Of a stretch of DNA of 12,465 nucleotides, positions 6,417 through 12,465 are shown one piece after another. Position 1 is the stretch's first letter; each line of letters begins with the position of its first letter. This DNA is from Lachnospiraceae bacterium (GTDB taxonomy: Bacteria; Bacillota; Clostridia; Lachnospirales; Lachnospiraceae), in the NCBI GenBank assembly GCA_009774395.1, contig VSNQ01000133.1, positions 1 through 12,465 of the forward strand. The letters run 5' to 3'. The notes beneath the pieces are model-generated. The model worked only from the letters and a program-made list of their open reading frames with translations. It had not been told where the DNA came from and did not search any database. A program made the position numbers and the translations under genes.

Positions 6417-6484
6417 TTATATGAGGGAAGAACACGATTGCCTGCCTCTATGCGGTGGGATTTAACAAGATGGAGGAAAGATAG

Positions 6485-6847
6485 ATGGAGTTAATGATGC
6501 AGCCTACTTTTTCAACGTGTGGACAGGCATGTATTGCTATGATTGCAGGAAAAAGCGTTGAGGAAGTAATAAGGGATATGAAAACAGATGGAGCTACGAG
6601 CATCGGTCAATTGATAGAAATACTTGACTTTTATGGCATCGGACACGCTGAAAGAAATAAGCGGATTTCCAAGAAAAATCCAGCTCCTTACAAGTGTTCG
6701 ATTTTGACAATCCATACAGATGCGGGGTATACCCATTGGACGCTGTTTTATGATAATAAATATTATGATCCAGAGTTTGGTGTGGTTGAGGGCGAATATA
6801 CATATGGAAAAATCACGTCGTTCTTGGAGATATATTTGGAAGGATAA
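6485..6847 (+). CDS. small C39-like (papain-fold) cysteine peptidase homologue
   Basis: A 120-residue protein with QPTFSTCGQACIAMI near the N-terminus. Gln6 and Cys12 fit the oxyanion Gln and nucleophile Cys of C39-like peptidases. YTHWTLFYDNKYYDPE supplies His84 and Asp95 in the usual H-then-DP order, so a full Q-C-H-D set is present. Length matches a single peptidase domain. There is no signal peptide, membrane segment or ATPase, unlike bacteriocin-exporting C39 transporters, so it may act in the cytoplasm. The start follows GGAGGAAAG (6473-6480), and an in-frame TAG directly precedes it. It sits 68 bp after the Fic remnant and 39 bp before a lipoprotein gene, likely co-transcribed. The substrate is unknown, and an inactive or transferase role cannot be excluded. 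Confidence 0.7.
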   Translation: MELMMQPTFSTCGQACIAMIAGKSVEEVIRDMKTDGATSIGQLIEILDFYGIGHAERNKRISKKNPAPYKCSILTIHTDAGYTHWTLFYDNKYYDPEFGVVEGEYTYGKITSFLEIYLEG

Positions 6848-6886
6848 ATTGTTTGAACAATATTTAAGAGAAAGAAGATAAGTATT

Positions 6887-7786
6887 ATGAAAAGAAAAAG
6901 AATATTAATATTATTGTGTGTTATGTTTACTTCATTCTGCAGTGGCTGCGGTGCAAAAGAGGAAGAAATACAATTTCCTAAATTTGATGAGTCCTTCCAA
7001 ACTACAGAGAATCGACAGACAGAAGATGTGATGGATATAGAAGAAAAAGATGAAACGGAAAGTATTCAGGATGAGATTGCAAGAGTAGAGGTTCAGTCCT
7101 GCGAATATGAGAATGCTGATTGGAGCAGCATGGGACAACAGGAAATGAATCAACTTACCGCACAGTGGTATCAGCTTTGGGATGAGGAACTCAATTCTTT
7201 ATGGAGCAGATTAAGTGATGAATTGGATGCTGAAACGAAAGCAACCGTGTTGGATGAACAACGCGCATGGATCAAAAGAAAAGAGGAGAATGTAAAAGGT
7301 GCTGGTGCGGCGGCTTTTGGTGGAAGCCTTCAACCGCAATTAGAAAATTCAACCGCCGAAGAAATGACACGGGCAAGAACGTACATACTTGCTGGGTATT
7401 TGGCAGATGTTAGAAACGAATCATTTACGATTCCGCCTGAAATTCAAGAAAGCATCGATATGGCAGATCCAAGCTTGGATGATGTTTTTAAGAAATTTGA
7501 AGGACAGTGGATATTTGATGAGGAACGTGCTGCATGTGTTGGCATTGAAAGGACAGAATCGTGCGCATATGGTGTTGAAGGAAGTAATTGGACTGTCTGG
7601 GTAACGGGTGGTGATATTATTTCTGATCTTGATGTATATGGCTATACAGGAAGCAGCATTATATTTAAGATTCCCCATGATGGTTATGATGCTTTTTATG
7701 AACTTTCATTTAATATGACGAATTCGATAAATCTTGCATTTGGAACTTCTTTAGATGCAATGGAGGAGGTTATTGTTTGTGACTGA
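6887..7786 (+). CDS. lipoprotein with LprI-like (DUF1311) domain
   Basis: A 299-residue predicted lipoprotein. The N-terminus is basic then hydrophobic (KRKRILILLCVMFTSF) and ends in CSGC with lipidation Cys21; Cys at -3 is unusual for a lipobox. An acidic linker covers residues 22-68. Residues about 90-173 match the lysozyme-inhibitor LprI N-terminal pattern: YQLWDEELNSLWSRLSDEL, then LDEQRAWIKRKEEN, GGSLQPQ and a terminal TRARTYILAGYL. In LprI the matching domain is linked to lysozyme inhibition; that activity is not shown for most homologues. Residues about 203-295 are a second beta-rich domain (FEGQWIFDEER onward) with aromatic-rich strands. The ribosome binding site (AAGAAG) is weak and the gene follows the C39-like gene by 39 bp. 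Exposure on the outer face of the membrane is expected. Confidence 0.8.
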   Translation: MKRKRILILLCVMFTSFCSGCGAKEEEIQFPKFDESFQTTENRQTEDVMDIEEKDETESIQDEIARVEVQSCEYENADWSSMGQQEMNQLTAQWYQLWDEELNSLWSRLSDELDAETKATVLDEQRAWIKRKEENVKGAGAAAFGGSLQPQLENSTAEEMTRARTYILAGYLADVRNESFTIPPEIQESIDMADPSLDDVFKKFEGQWIFDEERAACVGIERTESCAYGVEGSNWTVWVTGGDIISDLDVYGYTGSSIIFKIPHDGYDAFYELSFNMTNSINLAFGTSLDAMEEVIVCD

Positions 7787-7804
7787 AATTGAGGTGATAG
7801 TGTG

Positions 7805-7851
7805 AAAAATACTTCTAAGGCAGCAAAAGACACTGCCTTAGAAGTATTTTT
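7805..7851 (+). terminator. strong intrinsic terminator after the lipoprotein gene
   Basis: A perfect 19-bp stem joins 7805-7823 (AAAAATACTTCTAAGGCAG) to 7833-7851 around a 9-base loop. Pairing can extend three more bases outward, and the right arm ends in TATTTTT. A-rich and T-rich outer arms allow termination in both directions. It separates the lipoprotein operon from the giant gene. Confidence 0.88.
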
Positions 7852-7890
7852 CATATCTATTTGAGCCGCTAAAGCGGAATGGAGATTAAT

Positions 7891-7932
7891 ATGAAAAAAA
7901 TAGGTTTAGTAGGCAGAATTTTTAAAATATAA
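7891..7932 (+). other. 13-codon reading frame with ribosome binding site, possible leader peptide
   Basis: MKKIGLVGRIFKI, starting 7 bases after a GGAATGGAG site. Its stop overlaps an ATG at 7932 that opens another 20-codon frame (MFTFLVYFPF onward). The basic-hydrophobic start looks like the beginning of a membrane or secreted protein, so it could be a decayed gene start, a leader peptide or chance. It would be untranslated if the TATAAT at 7928-7933 is the promoter actually used. Confidence 0.25.
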
Positions 7933-7958
7933 TGTTTACATTTCTCGTTTATTTTCCT

Positions 7959-7991
7959 TTTTATAATTATGACCGGTCAGAAATTATAAAA
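7959..7991. promoter_or_regulatory. 33-bp palindrome just upstream of the giant gene
   Basis: Outer arms TTTTATAATT (7959-7968) and AATTATAAAA (7982-7991) are perfect inverted repeats around TGACCGGTCA (7970-7979), itself a perfect palindrome. One base on the left and two on the right separate them. It ends beside the ribosome binding site, so it could be an operator or an RNA hairpin that modulates translation. Confidence 0.5.
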
Positions 7992-8008
7992 TAAAGGAGA
8001 ATCATAGA

Positions 8009-11000
8009 ATGGCAAATGTAAGAATCGAGCTGCTGTTATACAAAAATGGCTCTATTAAAGCAAGCTGGTACAAAGTTTCGGGTGCGTCAAGATATCATGC
8101 GCGCATGACGCAAGCTGGAAAAACAGGTAATATTTACGAAAACAAGAGTTTAAGTACAAATTGTTTCATAAGTCCTGCAAAACTGACAGCACAAAAGAAA
8201 TATACGATTTATGTGGATGCGTACAATAGTTCAGGAACAAAAATCGCATCAGGCTCTAATTATATGACAATTGGCTATTATAATTACGATCCTAATGATG
8301 TACCAAACAATTTTCCAGAACTTAGAGGAATATCCGCGCCGGGAGGCATTCGGAAAAGTGCTACGGAAACAACGGCAACCATTAGCTGGAATAAAGTCAG
8401 TGGTGCGACAGCCTATGACTTAATGTTTAATGGTACCATCTACATCCTGACAGGAACCTCCAATACATTTACAGGATTAACAGCAAACAAAGCATATCCT
8501 TTTCAGCTGCGTACTAGAAATGCGGATGGCGGCGGGCTGTTTACCAGTCAGCAGATGGTAACAACACCGCCGAAAGCGCCGACAAATATTAGTGCAACAA
8601 GCACAACCAATGCCGTTATTGTGAAATGGGACAGAATCACAGGCGCTTCAGGATATATTGTGAAATTTAACAATACGATTTACAATGCATCTGCTTCCGC
8701 TTCGTCATATCAGGTAACAGGTTTAAAGTCAAAGACAACTTATAGTTATCAGGTTTGTGCAAAGAGTGTGGATGGAAATGGTTCATATAGTTCTGCCAAA
8801 AGCATTACAACACAGCCACAGCTTCCATCCGTGCCTACAGGAATTACCAAAAAATCTACAGAGAATACAGCAACAATTGATTGGTATGCTGTCAGCGGCG
8901 CAACAGGTTATGATGTACTGTTTAACGGGAGTGTAAGCAGTGTCACGACGAACTCCAAAACTATAACAGGGCTGTCTGCAAACAAGGGATATACATTCCA
9001 AGTACGCGCTAAAAATGCAGATGGTGTTAGTGCATATTCTACAGCAATGACTGTAACAACTGCGCCGAAAGCACCAACAACGATGTCAGCGACCAGCGCA
9101 ATCTATTCTGTCACAGTCAATTGGGGAGCTGTGAGCGGCGCAACAGGTTATATGATAAAACTTGGTGGGAATGAATATTATGTCGGTGGTACGTCAGCCA
9201 CAATTAACGGCTTAAAATCAAAGACTTCCTACTCTTATCAAATGTGTTCCAGAAACGCAGATGGAATCGGCTCTTACGGCAGTACAAAAACAATCCAGAC
9301 ACTTCCTGCGCTACCAGCAGTACCTAGAAATATTACGAAGAAATCTACAGAGAATACAGCAACTATTTCATGGAGTCCCGCAAGCGGTGCGACAAGCTAT
9401 GACATTATGTTTAATGGAAGCGTAAGTAATGTCACAACAACGACAAAGACTTTTACTGGTTTATCTGCCAATAGAAGTTATTCATTTAAAGTACGTGCCA
9501 AAAATGCGGACGGCGTCAGCGAATATGCAACGGCAATGACCGTAACAACCGCCCCCAAAGCACCGACAACGATGTCAGCGACCAGCGCAATCTATTCTGT
9601 CACAGTTAATTGGGGAGCCGTGAGTGGTGCAACCGGATATAGGATTAAACTTGGAAGTACAGAATACAATGTCAGTGGTACATCAGCCACAATCAGCGGC
9701 TTAAAATCAAAGACTTCCTATTCTTATCAAATGTGTTGTAAAAACGCAGATGGAATCGGTTCTTACGGCAGCGCAAAAACAATTCAAACGTTACCTGCAT
9801 TGCCGGCAGTGCCAAGAAATATTACGAAGAAGTCTACAGAAAATACAGCAACCATTACATGGAGTCCCGCAAGCGGTGCGACAAGCTATGACATTCTGTT
9901 TAACGGGAGTGTAAGCAATGTCACCACAACGACAAAGACTTTTACTGGTTTATCTGCCAATAGAAGTTATTCATTTAAAGTACGTGCCAAAAATGCAGAC
10001 GGCGTTAGCGAATATGCAACAGCAATGACTGTAACAACAGCCCCCAAAGCACCGACAACGATGTCAGCGACCAGCGCAGTCTATTCTGTCACAGTCAATT
10101 GGGGAGCCGTGAGCGGCGCAACCGGATATATAATACGGTTTAACAATTCCGATTATCCTGTTACAGGAACTTCAAAAACATTTACAGGTTTAAGATCCAA
10201 GACAAACTATACTTATCAAATGTGTTCGAAGAATGCAGATGGAGCTGGCAATTTTAACACCTCAAAAACCATACAGACACTTCCAGCACTGCCAGCAGTA
10301 CCTTCGGGAATCGCCAAAAGTTCTACAGAAAATACCGTAACCATTAATTGGAGTGCAGCAAGCGGTGCAACCGGTTATGATGTATTGTTTAACGGAAGTG
10401 TACAAAGCACTACAGGTAGAACAATGTCCTATTCCGGATTAACTGCAAACAAAGGATATTCTTTCCAGATACGTGCCAAAAATGCAGATGGTGTCAGTGC
10501 ATATTCTACAGCAATGACCGTAACAACTGCTCCGAAAGCACCGACAACTATGTCAGCGACAAGTACAACCAATTCTGTTACCATCAATTGGGGAGCAGTC
10601 AGCGGTGCAACCGGCTATAATTTGCAGCTTGGCAGTGGAACCTATCCGGTAACTGGAACTTCAAAAACGATTACAGGATTATCGCCTAAGACGAACTACA
10701 CTTATAAAATCTGCTCTAAAAACGCAGACGGAACAGGCAATTATGGAACACAACAGTCCATTACAACGCTTCCAGTTCTTCCCATAGCGCCAACCAGCGC
10801 AAGTGCACAGTCAACAGAGGATTCTACAACTTTAAATTGGAATGCAGTAAATGGCGCAACTGGATACGATGTACTGTTTGACGGCAAAGAATACCCCGTA
10901 ACAACCAATTCCAAGACATTTACAGGGTTAAAGCCTAATACCAATTACCCTTATAAAGTACGTGCCAAAAATGCGGATGGTGCAGGCGAATATGGTGCAG

Positions 11001-12465
11001 AGCGAAATGCGCTGACAGCACCAAGAACACCAAGCGGTGTGAAAGCAGTAACAGATGAGGATTCTGCTACAGTAAGCTGGGATCCGTCAGAAGGCGCAAC
11101 CGGATATGGTGTATCCGTAGACGGAAAAGAGTATCATACAACGGCAAACTCTTTAAAGGTAAATAACCTTACACCCAATACAGACCATTCGTATCAAGTG
11201 AAGGCAAAGAACGCAGGCGGTTCTAGTTCCTTTGGAGCACCAAAAAATGCTAAGACCACGCCAAAAGCACCAGCGTCACCCAAGGAAGAAACAACGAAAA
11301 ATGATATCACAGTAAGCTGGGATCCTGTAGATGGCGCAACAAGCTATGATGTTAAATTTGATGATAAAGAACATCGCGTGGCAGATGGTACCTCCAAGAA
11401 GTTTTCTGGCTTAACACCCAATACGAACCACACATATGCAGTGCGTTCCAACAATGCAGACGGTTCCAGCAGATACGGAACAAAACACAATGTTTCCACA
11501 CTTCCCAATGAACCAGAAAAACCAAGCGGCACGACAACAACACCAACTAAGGATTCTGTAACCGTAAGCTGGCCTGCCGTAAGCGGTGCGACAAGCTATG
11601 ATCTGGTCTTTGGCGACAAAACGTATCATGTAACAGGGACATCCCATAAAGTCGATGGCTTATCGGAGGATACGGAGTATTCTTATAAAGTACGTGCAAA
11701 CAATGCTGGCGGTTCCAGCCCTTATTCGGAACCCAAAACCGTAAGAACGCTGCAAACGCCGCCCTCTACACCGGAAAATGTGAAGGTCGAAACAACGCCG
11801 GATTCTGTAACCGTAAGCTGGGATCCTGTAAAAGGTGCTAAAAGCTATGACTTAATGTTTGATGGAAAGAGTTATCCTGTTACGGGGACTTCCAAAAAGA
11901 TTACAGGATTAAAGCCCGATACAGGCTATACGTATCAAGTACGTGCCAATAATACAGGCGGCTCTAGTCCCTATTCGCCCTACTTAATAATTAGAACGCC
12001 TGCCAAACCGCCGGAAGCACCCAAGGGTGTCAAATCAAAATCCACACCAAAGTCAATACGGGTAAGCTGGCCGCGTGTACCCGGTGCAAGCGGTTATGAT
12101 GTAGAGTTCGACGGGAAGCCTACAGCAGTTGAGGACAGCGGTTCCGGCACAGATGAGCCTTGCCATACATTTAAAGGCTTAAAACCCAGCACAGAACATT
12201 CTTATCGTGTTCGGGCAAAAAACAGCGGCGGAGATGGCGAATACAGCCCTCTTGAGAAAACAAAGACAAAAACAGCAAAGAAAAAAGGATCGCCGGACGA
12301 CAAGAAAGGGAAGCCGTATTTTGACGGAAAAATGCCGTATAAAGCGCTTGACCCTGTAAATATTGCAACGGGAGCATTTCTATGGATCCATACCTGTATT
12401 GAAGACTATGGAAAAGACGCACTGCGCTTTACAATTCTTTATGATTCGCAGAGAGAAGACCGCAC
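8009..12465 (+). CDS. giant fibronectin type III repeat - RHS protein (3' end beyond the window)
   Basis: An open frame of 1485 residues with no stop before the window edge, starting at ATG 8009 eight or so bases after AAAGGAGAA. Residues 1-107 are a divergent N-terminal domain containing a degenerate FN3 core (IKASWYKVSGASRYHARM). Sixteen FN3 domains of about 80-90 residues follow (roughly residues 108-1420), each with a W...GA..Y pattern, a GL..[KN]..Y strand and an [KR]N[AS][DG]G turn. A Lys-rich linker (TAKKKGSPDDKKGKP) leads to YKALDPVNIATGAF and LRFTILYDSQR, the start of a DUF6531/RHS module. RHS proteins form a shell that often encloses a variable C-terminal toxin, but that part is not in view. 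No signal peptide, lipobox or LXG domain is visible, so the secretion route is unknown. An adhesin-like surface role is the alternative. Confidence 0.88.
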   Translation, partial: MANVRIELLLYKNGSIKASWYKVSGASRYHARMTQAGKTGNIYENKSLSTNCFISPAKLTAQKKYTIYVDAYNSSGTKIASGSNYMTIGYYNYDPNDVPNNFPELRGISAPGGIRKSATETTATISWNKVSGATAYDLMFNGTIYILTGTSNTFTGLTANKAYPFQLRTRNADGGGLFTSQQMVTTPPKAPTNISATSTTNAVIVKWDRITGASGYIVKFNNTIYNASASASSYQVTGLKSKTTYSYQVCAKSVDGNGSYSSAKSITTQPQLPSVPTGITKKSTENTATIDWYAVSGATGYDVLFNGSVSSVTTNSKTITGLSANKGYTFQVRAKNADGVSAYSTAMTVTTAPKAPTTMSATSAIYSVTVNWGAVSGATGYMIKLGGNEYYVGGTSATINGLKSKTSYSYQMCSRNADGIGSYGSTKTIQTLPALPAVPRNITKKSTENTATISWSPASGATSYDIMFNGSVSNVTTTTKTFTGLSANRSYSFKVRAKNADGVSEYATAMTVTTAPKAPTTMSATSAIYSVTVNWGAVSGATGYRIKLGSTEYNVSGTSATISGLKSKTSYSYQMCCKNADGIGSYGSAKTIQTLPALPAVPRNITKKSTENTATITWSPASGATSYDILFNGSVSNVTTTTKTFTGLSANRSYSFKVRAKNADGVSEYATAMTVTTAPKAPTTMSATSAVYSVTVNWGAVSGATGYIIRFNNSDYPVTGTSKTFTGLRSKTNYTYQMCSKNADGAGNFNTSKTIQTLPALPAVPSGIAKSSTENTVTINWSAASGATGYDVLFNGSVQSTTGRTMSYSGLTANKGYSFQIRAKNADGVSAYSTAMTVTTAPKAPTTMSATSTTNSVTINWGAVSGATGYNLQLGSGTYPVTGTSKTITGLSPKTNYTYKICSKNADGTGNYGTQQSITTLPVLPIAPTSASAQSTEDSTTLNWNAVNGATGYDVLFDGKEYPVTTNSKTFTGLKPNTNYPYKVRAKNADGAGEYGAERNALTAPRTPSGVKAVTDEDSATVSWDPSEGATGYGVSVDGKEYHTTANSLKVNNLTPNTDHSYQVKAKNAGGSSSFGAPKNAKTTPKAPASPKEETTKNDITVSWDPVDGATSYDVKFDDKEHRVADGTSKKFSGLTPNTNHTYAVRSNNADGSSRYGTKHNVSTLPNEPEKPSGTTTTPTKDSVTVSWPAVSGATSYDLVFGDKTYHVTGTSHKVDGLSEDTEYSYKVRANNAGGSSPYSEPKTVRTLQTPPSTPENVKVETTPDSVTVSWDPVKGAKSYDLMFDGKSYPVTGTSKKITGLKPDTGYTYQVRANNTGGSSPYSPYLIIRTPAKPPEAPKGVKSKSTPKSIRVSWPRVPGASGYDVEFDGKPTAVEDSGSGTDEPCHTFKGLKPSTEHSYRVRAKNSGGDGEYSPLEKTKTKTAKKKGSPDDKKGKPYFDGKMPYKALDPVNIATGAFLWIHTCIEDYGKDALRFTILYDSQREDR
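8329..12270 (+). repeat. array of sixteen FN3-encoding repeats
   Basis: Sixteen consecutive domains average about 246 bp. The first ten alternate between two types. One type begins with a KAPT..SAT-like stretch and carries Cys in strand F (QMCSKNADG). The other begins with STENTAT-like residues and carries VRAKNADG. Domains 11-16 are a separate, more acidic and Lys-rich group with DGK.Y loops and AGGSS or TGGSS turns, so they appear to have an older history. Confidence 0.85.
8855..10810 (+). repeat. four tandem 489-bp higher-order repeats inside the FN3 array
   Basis: The STEN-coding motif (TCTACAGA or a variant) recurs at 8855, 9344, 9833, 10322 and 10811, always 489 bases apart. The GATGTCAGCGAC-type motif recurs at 9082, 9571, 10060 and 10549 with the same 489 period. 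Each unit encodes 163 residues, that is two FN3 domains. The units starting 9344 and 9833 are the most alike, sharing long identical blocks (for example about 70 bases around 9437-9507 and 9926-9996) with mostly synonymous differences elsewhere. Confidence 0.88.
12273..12465 (+). other. start of RHS/DUF6531 module within the giant gene
   Basis: After the last FN3 domain a charged linker is followed by YKALDPVNIATGAFLWIH and then LRFTILYDSQRED. The DPVNxATG motif followed by a hydrophobic strand and a YxS-type strand is the classic opening of DUF6531 in RHS-repeat proteins. The window ends here, so the YD repeats and the C-terminal variable domain cannot be seen. Confidence 0.78.

Larger units (their letters stand above)
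7852..8008. other. leader region of the giant gene, palindrome-rich
   Basis: This 157-base stretch holds a short palindrome CCGCT-AA-AGCGG (7866-7877), a 13-codon reading frame (7891-7932) and a large palindrome at 7959-7991. A possible promoter is TTTAGT (7905-7910) with TATAAT (7928-7933) at 17-bp spacing; the -35 half is poor. The giant gene's ribosome binding site AAAGGAGAA lies at 7993-8001. Confidence 0.55.

Noticed and set aside
6421..6465. 14-codon frame between the Fic remnant and the C39-like gene
   Set aside because: No convincing ribosome binding site or recognisable sequence; probably residual spacer.
7802..7861. 20-codon frame starting GTG with a GAGGTGA site
   Set aside because: It lies entirely across the terminator stem and would be disrupted by it; more likely coincidence than a leader peptide.
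8855..10810. Regular repeats considered as a CRISPR array or an insertion sequence array
   Set aside because: The repeats are 489 bp, in frame, and encode FN3 domains throughout, with no unique spacers or transposase.

Overview
The window looks like a low-GC Firmicute of class Clostridia, most likely a gut Lachnospiraceae. This is inferred from the protein families (TcdE-like phage holin, DUF4376-type phage tail protein, Bce-type ABC permease, HTH-Fic protein, FN3-RHS giant protein), strong AGGAGG-type ribosome binding sites and sigma-A-like promoters. All supported genes are on the + strand. No tRNA, rRNA or CRISPR array was seen.

Region 1 (1 to about 3487) is AT-rich and reads as the right end of a prophage. 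In order it holds a tail-associated protein, a small four-helix membrane protein, a class I-type holin, a GH73 endolysin with a C-terminal peptidoglycan-binding domain, a gene-free spacer, a 77-residue Cro/CI-type regulator with a clear promoter, and a 50-residue charged helical protein with its own promoter. That second promoter is overlapped by one perfect inverted repeat and followed by another. A strong hairpin terminator closes the element.

Region 2 (about 3487 to 5833) is chromosomal. It begins abruptly inside a Bce/MacB-type ABC ATPase gene, just after where Walker B should be, and continues into a complete FtsX/BceB-type permease. The simplest reading is that the prophage integrated into the ATPase gene and this is its right attachment junction. 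The permease is left without an intact ATPase beside it.

Region 3 (5834 to 7860) holds a textbook 103-bp miniature transposable element with 16-bp ends starting GTAA and an 8-bp target duplication, which suggests mobilisation by an IS66-family transposase. Next come a consensus promoter and a Fic-family gene that has lost its whole catalytic core by internal deletion, then a small C39-like cysteine peptidase homologue and a lipoprotein with an LprI-like domain. A near-perfect 19-bp-stem terminator ends the region.

Region 4 (7861 to the window end) is a short palindrome-rich leader followed by a giant gene open at the right edge. Its first 1485 residues comprise a divergent N-terminal domain, sixteen fibronectin type III domains and the opening of an RHS/DUF6531 module. 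Inside the FN3 array, domains alternate between two types, giving a strictly length-conserved 489-bp higher-order repeat. The protein has no recognisable signal peptide, so its export route and C-terminal payload are the main open questions. The LprI lipoprotein, the C39-like protein and the FN3-RHS protein could form a surface or contact-dependent system, but only their adjacency supports that.
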